A DNA stretch of 64,000 nucleotides, taken from NCBI GenBank assembly GCA_030549175.1, contig JAUKUA010000006.1, positions 3,720,001-3,784,000 on the forward strand, written 5' to 3'. Source of the DNA: Lasiosphaeris hirsuta. Taxonomy: Eukaryota > Ascomycota > Sordariomycetes > Sordariales > Lasiosphaeriaceae. A model generated the notes under the pieces. The model worked only from the letters and a program-made list of their open reading frames with translations, was not told where the DNA came from and did not search any database. Shown here piece by piece: positions 56,503 to 64,000 of the stretch (position 1 is the first letter of the stretch; each line of letters begins with the position of its first letter). Both the position numbers and the translations under genes were made by a program.

Positions 56503-57374
56503 ATGAAGCGAGAATCGGGTACCAATCTGTATATACATTTATCGCATTAGTCAAGGTGTTTATCAAATATTTGCCATTTTAGCAATTTTCAGACCTGGCC
56601 TCATGCGCTGCTCCAACTAACTAAAAATACCATTTTTAAACCACTTGTTGAGGTACTTATACCAGTTATCCATACGTGAATGACCTGGATTCTCCTTGTC
56701 TCGATGTTTGGGCTGCCAGGTGCCTGCAGTTGGCCAACCATTTTCTCCCCCCAAAGGTGCCTACTCTACAGCGTGTGCCCTGTGCGGGAGCTAAACAGCC
56801 CACTATCGTGCAAGTTGGGCCTTGGGGCTTACGTACGGATCCTTCTTGTTCTCTTTCCTTTTGCACACCTGTTGCTCGAATGTAACGCCCAACGGGGGCC
56901 GACACCGGCGGCTACAACTTTCACTGCCCCTTATGATGTTACTTTTCGCCATTGGCTACCAAACACCCAGCCCCTCGGCACACGCGAACGAAAATCGAAC
57001 AGACCTGCTCAGGATGCCTTGAAAAGGTAGCCAAGTCAATATGAGATAATATCAGCAAACGAAATTCCTGGAATGGCCAGCAACCGTCGCTGCCCAAGTC
57101 GGATCTTGATTGCAGCCTAGACCTGATATGTGATTTGACGCCACCGGCACTGATCAATGTTGCTGCTCCATTAGTGAGCCACGCAGACCAATATCACGCT
57201 GGGCTCTGTTGGGTACCAATACAAGATTGGTAGCTTCGAGTTCGAGATAAAAGGTCCCGCCGAGCGCAACATGGGTACATTGCACAAACGGCACTTCACA
57301 AGACTCCAGCCAACTCAACTCGATATTACCTTTCCCCTCCGGAAGCGGTTCAAACCATCGCTGATACCATCAAA
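56503..57374. other. Intergenic
   Basis: No supported gene. Confidence 0.5.
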
Positions 57375-58688
57375 ATGGCACCAAGAAATTGTCAGCCAGC
57401 CCCGCCCATGTGGACACAGCCGGCTGAGACCAAATCCGACACGACTGAATCGGGCAACAGATGGCTGGCAATCGCGGTTCAGAAGGTAAAAAGAGATGAC
57501 TTGGTGCAGATGATGCAGTTTGGCTACGAAAAGTCTAAGTGGCGCGAGGTGATGCCTATCGAGCCCGTCACGGTGTCCTTCAGCCCCAGCGGGGAACCTG
57601 AATGTTCCGGGGTGGCCATTCTCTCCTGGCGCTGGGATACGCAGACAAAGGGCCAAGAGTCTCGAAATCTCCTTGCCGCGATCGCTCAGGCCGTGAATGA
57701 CGGGTACAGCCACTTGCTTGCCGACGTTGTCTCGATTGACCAAACCACAAAGGACCCGAGCGCGCTTCTCAGACGAGTGGCCGACTTCTCGGCGCTGTAC
57801 AAGGACCTCCCCGTCATCGCCGCCTACGACATGGAAGGTCCGGGGTGCCGGCTGATGGATACAATGCGTCGGCCGTGGATTACGAACGAAGTGAACCTGT
57901 TCCGAGACAACAACACGTGCATCACCTACGCCGGCCACTCGCCCCGGGGCGGCGCTCACTACACCAAGGACCTCTGGGCGCACGGGCCGGACTGGGGATA
58001 CTGGGGAGAGGGTTCGGGCCTGGAGAGGTCGGATGAGCATCGAAAGTATCGATTCGCCGAGGACCTCGACCAGGTCTGGTCGACGGGCTTCACCACCACG
58101 CTGATCCGCATGCTCGAGGGCACAATCGACATGCAAGACATATCCGACCTCCGGTTCATCATGCCGCAGTATGCGCCCGTCTTGACCCTTGCCCACGACA
58201 ATATGCCGCGGGCTGACTACCTGATGACGGCCGCGCTTCTCTCCATGGTCGGCGTCAGACAGCCCAGCACGGTTAACGACGATGACAGACCCTATACCTT
58301 TCTGAAAGACGACATGTTCAAGTGGTACGGGTTTCGCGAAAGGGAGCCAGTGCGGCCCATGCCGTTTGGGGGCGCCCCCAGGTATTTCGAGCTTACTCTC
58401 GGGAACATTGTTGTCGGGCGCTGGGATGAACACGGAACCTACAGCGTGAGGGATACTTTCACCTTGGAGTGGATTACTTTCCAGGCAGAGGGCGCGGCTG
58501 AGATGGCCATCTGCGAAGCGCTGGGCTTGACGAAAGGCTCCAGGGCACTGGCGGCGTACCAGGCTGAGAGGGATGAGATGCAGCGGCGGGCAACGCCGCT
58601 TCGTCGTCGGAGATGTACGTTCCCAAAGGTCAAGATTGTGAAGCTGGATCTGCAAACTGGGGATACCGTGTCCAGTGGGGTTTTTTGA
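57375..58688 (+). CDS. HET-like domain protein, function unknown
   Basis: Single exon, 437 residues, start MAPRNCQPAPPMW. The block VAILSWRWDTQTKGQESRNL, DGYSHLLADVVSIDQT, RRVADFSALYKDLPVIAAYD resembles the HET fold signature (LSYrWg.....sr.l..a...G...lW.DaisIDQ......q...m..iY), with the WRWD and SIDQ positions conserved. The later part (PWITNEVNLFRDNNTCITYA, WSTGFTTTLIRMLEGTI, DLRFIMPQYAPVLTLA, ADYLMTAALLSMVG) is a distinct region seen only in uncharacterised fungal proteins. A long open frame on the opposite strand is a codon-bias shadow; the plus frame has the conserved motifs. Confidence 0.8.
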   Translation: MAPRNCQPAPPMWTQPAETKSDTTESGNRWLAIAVQKVKRDDLVQMMQFGYEKSKWREVMPIEPVTVSFSPSGEPECSGVAILSWRWDTQTKGQESRNLLAAIAQAVNDGYSHLLADVVSIDQTTKDPSALLRRVADFSALYKDLPVIAAYDMEGPGCRLMDTMRRPWITNEVNLFRDNNTCITYAGHSPRGGAHYTKDLWAHGPDWGYWGEGSGLERSDEHRKYRFAEDLDQVWSTGFTTTLIRMLEGTIDMQDISDLRFIMPQYAPVLTLAHDNMPRADYLMTAALLSMVGVRQPSTVNDDDRPYTFLKDDMFKWYGFREREPVRPMPFGGAPRYFELTLGNIVVGRWDEHGTYSVRDTFTLEWITFQAEGAAEMAICEALGLTKGSRALAAYQAERDEMQRRATPLRRRRCTFPKVKIVKLDLQTGDTVSSGVF

Positions 58689-58758
58689 GGTGCATACATT
58701 GTCGCGGCGATCCATTGGGGAAAGGTGCTTACATTGTCGCGGCAATCCATTGGGGAAG
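58689..58758 (+). repeat. 35-bp direct tandem duplication
   Basis: Two adjacent copies of ggtgc(a/t)tacattgtcgc..., 58,689-58,723 and 58,724-58,758, with about three differences. They begin immediately after the HET-like stop codon, in its 3' UTR. Confidence 0.9.
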
Positions 58759-58954
58759 ATATAAGCTTGAAGGGATTTAGCATCACACTGTTGGGCCGGT
58801 AATGGTAGTATCATTGACGCTAGGTACTTCCCAAGAGTGAAACTACCTGGAATTTGGGATGACGCCCTTGGTAGGATGGGGCGTGTAGCCCTGACGAGGT
58901 GCCAGCTTAGGTTTCTTCCCCAAGATGTCCTCAAGGCACATGCCATGCATCTTC

Positions 58955-59100
58955 ATCAGCCGTTCCGCGAGGATCAACCGAACAAGATAAGATGTAAGAC
59001 TCTTGAGCTCGAGTGACGAAGAATAGGAAGAAACCAGCCAGCCCGTCCACAAACCCAGCTGAAGTGAACCGTATCTCAAATCCCAACCTCAACGACGCTC
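58955..59100 (-). repeat. Conserved 3' flank of the disordered-protein array, copy 1
   Basis: Contains atcagccgttccgcgaggat, then aaccga, gactcttgagctcgagtgac, gaagaaa.cagc.agccc and atcccaacc.caacg. The same series recurs in order at about 60,978-61,115 after gene 2. It directly abuts the stop codons of both genes, so the genes and their 3' flanks were duplicated together. Confidence 0.85.
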
Positions 59101-59812
59101 CTACCGACGCTCAAAGTCATCCGAGTCTCGTCGCCGAGAGCGGCGCGATGCCGATGCCCTCCGATCTCCGGCTGAACTAGCGCTATCCTCCGGAGCCAAT
59201 GGCGGGTAACGACTCAAGTTTGAGCTGGAGGAGAAGTTCCCCACATGGCTCGGCGGTGGGTTCGGCGGTGCGGCCCGGGTCGGTGGGATTTCTCTCGAGC
59301 CCGAGCGATGGGAGCTACGCCGGTGGGTTGGGCGGGGAGGACTCATATCCGCGGGCCGGGGGCTACGGGGAGCCACGGTAATAATCCGGTAAGATAGGGC
59401 CCGGGGAGGTGGGGACCGGGGAGAGAAACTCTGGGACCGGGGAGGTGGGGACCGGGGGGAGAAGGCCTGTGACCGGCGAGGCGGGGACTGGGGAGGTGGA
59501 GAGAAGGCCCGGGACCATCGAGGTGGGGACCGGGGAGCTACATCTCTGATCTGGGGAGAGACGGCGGGTGTGCGAGGAGCGAGCTGGGCCTCCATGGATC
59601 TGTAACGTAGGTATCTCGCTTCCTCCTCAGCCGTGGGAGGTCCGGGGATGTCTACGCCATCGAGGAGGCTGGGGGAGCCGGTTACTATATTGGCACCGGG
59701 GTATCGAGAAGCCGATGAATTCTCGTTGCGGCGTGAATATCTAGTCGGATTAGCAATGAACTCACATAACAAGCATCCTTTTGGCGGCTTGGTAACTATA
59801 CCTGTCTGACAT
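59101..59812 (-). CDS. Disordered Ser/Pro/Arg-rich protein, array copy 1
   Basis: Two exons: 59812-59802 (11 nt, MSD + AG) and 59740-59101, joined AG|A TAT to give MSDRYSRRNENSSASRY; 216 residues. The 61-nt intron has donor GTATAG and acceptor CGACTAG. An unspliced start further upstream (59997) also gives an open frame, but array comparison favours the 11-nt exon. The protein is intrinsically disordered: repeats of SPPPRSQSFSPR / SPPRRSQAFSPR type, then an Arg/Ser-rich tail (RRASASRRSRRRDSDDFERR). SR-like composition could mean RNA or nucleic-acid contact, but no domain is recognised. The start context CCGACACCATGTC is shared with copies 2 and 3. Confidence 0.7.
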
Positions 59813-60597
59813 GGTGTCGGCTTCGGTGCAAGTTTCTTTGCGAAAATTTTGTGGTTGTCAATGTGTGGGTGGTAAGCTGTTGTTGATGCTGTTTGTTGTT
59901 GCGGTGGTGAGCTGATTGGGTTAATGTTGATGTTATTTATGTCTGGGGATACGGGACTTGAGCTATTCATCGCATCCATTTGGAGCATCCACGTCATTCA
60001 ATGTCTATCTATCCACGTTTGGTCAAAGCATTTCGCCTGGTGGGTGCAGACCTTAGCGATACAAGTACTTAGTGAAGCCTCAAATTGTGTACTGTGATTG
60101 GGTGTACTTTATTGATATCTTGACCAACTGACCGGGTTTGCCCCTTTATAATCGCTCATTCACAGCTCTCGCTTATTTACAGATCTCACTCATTCACAAA
60201 GGAGGCATTCATCTTTAGACCTAGCTTTGATGAAGGAGGAGACGGGTGGTCTCTCGCTCACATGAATAATTCGGCAGCTGGCAAACTCATAACCGGATTC
60301 TCGAACAGGCATAAAAGCCACACAGAGGTTGGTAGATACCCTGTGGATATTCTGTGGTTCCACACCTTATCGTTCTCGGCCAACGCCGAGTATCTTGATT
60401 GCAGCGGTGGACGACTTCCACTCCCAGCCGCCGGTAACGACCGGGGTGAGGTGGAGCACAGTCTTTACGTGGGGACTCAATGAGTACATCGGGGCTTCGA
60501 CAACCTCCTCTGGCTTCCCCCGGCTTACAGGGAATGCCAGTTTTCGGCCTTCCAGGGTGAGACACTTCTTCGTGGATATCGGGATAGGGCTGATACG

Positions 60598-60633
<36 letters not shown>

Positions 60634-60977
60634 GAGTTTGGCCTTGCTCAAATGCCATGGTCAAGCCGAACGGGGCCCGGGTACCAAGAGCGAACACAAC
60701 GGCAATGGATGAGCTTTCTGATTTATTTGTTCACGCGTGACTCGGGCCTTCCCCCCAGCCCAAGGAGTAATTGAAGCCTCGGAGAGGCTTTCGAGCAGGA
60801 AAAGGGGTAGGTTTTGCATCAATAAACGCATATGTAAATATTTCGGAAGGCTTTGCCAAGTATTAGAAGGCCTTCTGGGCCTCAATACAGGCTCATCTCG
60901 TGGGAGTCACGCACTAACAAACAAAACCAGGATGGACTGTACTCAAGCAACATACCAGATATACATTTTTAACTATC
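59813..60977. other. Array spacer 1
   Basis: The upstream region of copy 1 (about 60,000-60,170) appears homologous to that of copy 2 (about 62,260-62,410), sharing blocks around ttggtca, gcctggtg/gcctgatg, cagac.tt.g.gata and tgattgggt/gattgagt. A minus frame at 60,367-60,651 (MSKAKLK then polyQ then RISPIPISTKKCLTLEGR, 94 codons) may be a small gene but has no recognisable family. Confidence 0.45.
60598..60630 (+). repeat. (TTG)11 microsatellite
   Basis: Perfect trinucleotide tract; encodes polyGln on the minus strand in the possible small gene at 60,367-60,651. Confidence 0.95.
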
Positions 60978-61136
60978 AGCCGTTCCGCGAGGATTAACCG
61001 ATAAATTCAAGACTTTGAGCTTGAGTGACAATGCAAAGGAAGAAATCAGCGAGCCCATCTAGAAAACAAAACTGAAGTAAGCCGCAACTCAGATCCCAAC
61101 CCCAACGGCTCTGTCCGACGGGGCCAGCGTCGATGT
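60978..61136 (-). repeat. Conserved 3' flank of the array, copy 2
   Basis: Homologous to 58,955-59,100: same order of atcagccgttccgcgaggat, aaccgataa, gactttgagcttgagtgac, agaaatcagcgagccc and atcccaaccccaacg, with scattered substitutions. Confidence 0.85.
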
Positions 61137-62024
61137 CTATCGGGCTGGCGGCCAGTCCCGGAACTCGGGCGGAGGGATGTACTGTGTTCGGGGCGTTGGG
61201 CGAACAGTGGAACTTGAACTTTCGGAAGAGGTGGTGGCCCAGGAGCGAGTGGGAGAGGGGCTGCGGGCGGGTGCTCCGCACGACACGTCGTTGAAGCCGC
61301 TCGTGCGATTGTCGGGGCGGGAGTCCAAAATTGAGCCCAGAATGGAGGTGGATGGCCGGGGGGTAGTTGTGCCGGAGGAGTAGCTGCTTTCCGAGGTCAA
61401 AGTGTAGCTCGGGGGCCCCGATGCCCCCGTGCCTGTGCTGGTGAATGGTCGATACGTCGTGGACGACCGATAAGGCGAAGTAGGTCGATAAGTCGTGGAT
61501 GGTTGAGACGGTGAGCTTGGTCGATAAGTCGTGGATGACCGATAAGGCGAGGTTGACCGATAAGGCGAGGTTGGTCGATATATTGTCGACGACTGAAAAG
61601 GCGAAAAGGGTCGATAAGTCGTAGACGAGGACGAAGAACCTGAATAATCCAATGAACCAGAAGACCCAGTACTGGAGTATCGATCAGAGCTTGTCGTAGA
61701 ACCCGTACCACTCAGTGAATGGAATGCTCCGGTTGATGGTCGACCCAAACCCGAAGAATACGAAAACGAATAATCTGATGACCCCGAAGAGCCAGTGCTA
61801 GAGAGTCGATCAGAACTCGCTGTGGAACCTGTGTAGCCCGTTGATCCAGGGTCTGTACCGGCGCTCCCAGAGGAGCCTGAGTAACCCGAGGACCCGGACG
61901 AGCCTGTATTTCCAGAGCAAGTGTAGTACCTGTTTCATTGATGCCCAGCAAGATTAGCTATGGCCCTGCATAGAGTGTTTTCTGAGCACCCTTAGCAAGC
62001 GGGGTGACCATACCAGTTTGACAT
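61137..62024 (-). CDS. Disordered Ser/Thr/Tyr-rich repeat protein, array copy 2
   Basis: Two exons: 62024-62014 (11 nt, MSN + TG) and 61929-61137, joined TG|G to give MSNWYYTCSGNTGSSGSSGY; 267 residues. The intron (84 nt) has donor GTATGG and acceptor AAACAG. The protein is low-complexity: Gly/Ser-rich N-terminus (SSGYSGSSGSAGTDPGSTGY), two SSDR..STGSSGS units, then six or more repeats of STTYRPTSPYRS type, and a C-terminus with RTQYIPPPEFRDWPP. Tyr/Ser/Arg repeats of this kind are common in phase-separating or wall/adhesive proteins; that is inference only. No signal peptide. Confidence 0.75.
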
Positions 62025-62965
62025 GATGTCGGGTTCAGCGCAAATCTCTATGCGTGCGGTAGGTAAATTTGAATGTTGCGCTTTTCCGTGTGTGCGTTGG
62101 AAGTTGTTGACAGTGTTGATTGCTGCGGCGGTGAGCTGAAGGTGTTGATGCTGATGCTATTGTCCTAGGAAATACACCGCCTGAGCTGATATTTATACAA
62201 GTGCTCGCCTGGATTTATTGCATTTTTTTGGAGCAGCCAAGTAAGTTCATGTCCACCCACATGTGATTAGGCATGTCGCCTGATGAGCCCAGACATTGGT
62301 GATAGAGATGGTTGGTCAGGCTTGTGTAATGTGATGGGGCATGCTATGCTTTTGCGTCGATCAACTGATTGAGTTTACCCTTTTATTCTCATTCACAGGT
62401 TGGATGAAAGACAGCCCGAGGGCTTGGTTTCAATATAAAAGGGACACGCTGAGCCCCTGAGCCTCTGCCAAATGATACATGATGAAAACGCTATTCCCGT
62501 GTTCCAAGACTTTTTCTCCCAGTATTAAAACGATGATACAGGTTGCCATGCCAAACTACATTCCCATTGAGCCCCAATCGTACAAGAAATTCTGAGATGT
62601 TGCGTGCACGACTACCAGAACGTTCACAGGTGCATAGCAAAAGCAAGAGGGGCAAGCAACAGATTCAGCTTGTCTTGAAAGTGCACACGAGATTCTGCAA
62701 TGGTAATCCCTTTCTAGTTTTGCACTATCGTTTCTATCCTCCCTATCTCGAAGCTACGTAGTAGACTAGATACACATCCCCTGAACCCAATACTAGTTTG
62801 GCAGTGGTAAGAGATGCCTCGGGTACCACCCCACCTTGATCCGCCTTGAGGTAGTACATTACAATGCGGGTGACCCGGGAGCTTCACACCTGGATTCCCC
62901 TTCGAAGAGTCCCCCCTGCAGGGACGAGTTCCCGCCCATCAAGTCCCTATCAAAATCACGTAACA
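62025..62965. other. Array spacer 2
   Basis: Contains the upstream region of copy 2, which appears homologous to that of copy 1, and the 3' flank of copy 3. I did not find the conserved 3' block seen after copies 1 and 2. No other gene. Confidence 0.5.
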
Positions 62966-63745
62966 TTACCAGCGGTTATTTGGTGACTTGTCCCAAAGGG
63001 TAAAGTCTTGTGACGCGGTTCTGATCTGGTCGGATGACCCTGAGGAGGTATGATTCGAGTTGTAGCTTCTATCGCGCGTCTTGCTTCCATGGATGTGGAC
63101 TTGAATGTTTCTCTCGGATGCGCTCAGCGTCGGAACGCTGTCTGCTAGGCGCCCGCCGGCTCCCAAATAAGCCAAAGAGTAAGGCGAGCTCAACGGTGAC
63201 GGCGAGTGCGTGTATTTCCGTGGGGGCGGTATGCATGATGTCTTGGGCAGCCCTGCGTCGAGCAGTGGCTTATCAAGATATGATGGAGGAGATGATGGAG
63301 GAGCGGTATAATCGCCCAGGCCTGTATTATCTCGGTATCTTGAGTAATCTGACGTCGAGGTTGAGCTCAGTGGGGACCGTTCGGATGTGTATCTGGGTGG
63401 GGGTGATTTAGGAGTCGAATCGAATGTGTATCGGGGTGGAGGCGAACTAGGAGCTATGTCGTAGGTGCGAGGAGGGCAGATAGGTGGGGGAGGGGAGGAT
63501 GGGAGAGGGTCATCATAGCTCGTAGGGCCTATCGAACTAGAAGGCGCCGGCCGCGTAGGATACCACCCGGAGCCCCCGGATGTTCCGGCATCGGGGGTGG
63601 GTGTTGGATCCGGACTTGAATACAATGGACAACGGGACAGCTCCGAGGCAGAGGTGGTATTAGTTGCTCTTCCCCTATCTCGGCTCGGCTCAAAGCTTGA
63701 ACTGGGCTCGGGACGAGCCAGGCGTCTCCACCAATTGTCGGACAT
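62966..63745 (-). CDS. Disordered Pro/Ser/Tyr-rich protein, array copy 3
   Basis: Single exon, 259 residues, start MSDNWWRRLARPEPSSSF. The sequence around the start (CCGACATCATGTCCGACAA) matches those of copies 1 and 2, but here no intron is needed because the frame reads straight through NWWRR. Repeats of APSSPPPRYTFDS / TPKSPPPRYTSERS type fill the middle. The C-terminus is IQVHIHGSKTRDRSYNS and ends KSPNNRW. As in its neighbours there is no recognisable domain, signal peptide or membrane segment. Copy 3 has SPPPR motifs in common with copy 1. Confidence 0.75.
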   Translation of the reverse strand: MSDNWWRRLARPEPSSSFEPSRDRGRATNTTSASELSRCPLYSSPDPTPTPDAGTSGGSGWYPTRPAPSSSIGPTSYDDPLPSSPPPPICPPRTYDIAPSSPPPRYTFDSTPKSPPPRYTSERSPLSSTSTSDYSRYRDNTGLGDYTAPPSSPPSYLDKPLLDAGLPKTSCIPPPRKYTHSPSPLSSPYSLAYLGAGGRLADSVPTLSASERNIQVHIHGSKTRDRSYNSNHTSSGSSDQIRTASQDFTLWDKSPNNRW

Positions 63746-64000
63746 GATGTCGGTTCCAAGGCGGGTTGACAGTGGTAGTTTGTTAAAGCGTTAGGTTGTT
63801 CAGAGTACTGAGTTCTTAGAGTGGTCGATGATAGTTGGTTTCAATCAGTACCGTGGTAAAAGAGCTGAGCCAGTGGGTGTCGATATTTATACAGAATTTA
63901 AGTTTGACTCATTTAATCCATTGGAGACATCGAAGCAACCTTAATAACTTAAAGAGATCACGTTTACTCATAGCTGGGTACATAGGCGGCATGTTGTATA

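Noticed and set aside
57315..58946. 543-codon open frame on the minus strand
   Set aside because: It mirrors the plus-strand HET-like gene; no motifs, and the plus frame carries the conserved WRWD/SIDQ blocks.

Overview
The window is nuclear DNA of a filamentous ascomycete, most likely a sordariomycete and plausibly Sordariales/Chaetomiaceae. The support is short introns (about 50-120 nt, GT..AG, often with a CTAAC branch site), intact oxidative cellulose-degradation genes (cellobiose dehydrogenase and two AA9 enzymes), a fungal hybrid histidine kinase, HET-domain remnants, and AT-rich islands of broken genes. The in-frame stops that can be read in most of those broken genes are TAG where CAG or TGG is expected, which matches repeat-induced point mutation (RIP, CpA to TpA). 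The species call is inference; no marker gene is present.

Layout. 1-5.3 kb: a broken hypothetical gene running off the left edge, then an AT-rich island with a decayed Ty1/copia 3' end and LTR, a terminal-inverted-repeat element and a HET-domain fragment. 5.3-18.5 kb: HAD pyrimidine-nucleotidase-like gene, large fungal membrane protein, second HET fragment, GNAT acetyltransferase, small cysteine-rich secreted protein, CorA-like membrane protein, DUF6594-like pseudogene next to a LINE fragment, and an M6-type metalloprotease fused to six beta-type repeats. 18.5-22.3 kb: second AT-rich island. 22.8-28.0 kb: intact gene resembling alpha-ionylideneethane (ABA3-type) terpene synthases, a P450 relic, a decayed unknown gene and a kinase-like gene with altered active-site motifs. 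28-34.8 kb: gene-poor island with a kinase-like pseudogene carrying a probable solo LTR, a MITE with TA target duplication and a phosphotransferase pseudogene. 34.8-38.1 kb: epoxide-hydrolase-like enzyme and a Ser/Thr-rich surface protein.

39.6-56.5 kb is the functional core: an AA8 cytochrome-domain surface protein, a broken gene, a damaged SANT/Myb gene, a 1,238-residue hybrid histidine kinase, a full cellobiose dehydrogenase (AA8-AA3_1, no CBM1) and, across a 2.4-kb gene-free gap, two AA9 lytic polysaccharide monooxygenases. Cellobiose dehydrogenase passes electrons through its cytochrome domain to AA9 enzymes, so this is a physically linked redox system for cellulose cleavage; the histidine kinase is a neighbour whose link to it is unproven.

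57.4-63.7 kb: a HET-like gene and a tandem array of three minus-strand genes for rapidly diverging disordered proteins. All three share start-codon context and MSD/MSN N-termini. Copies 1 and 2 also share an 11-nt first exon, homologous 3' flanks and apparently homologous 5' flanks. I recognise no described family for them; they are the best candidate here for something undescribed.

Exon coordinates were derived by hand from splice signals and frame closure and need RNA evidence.
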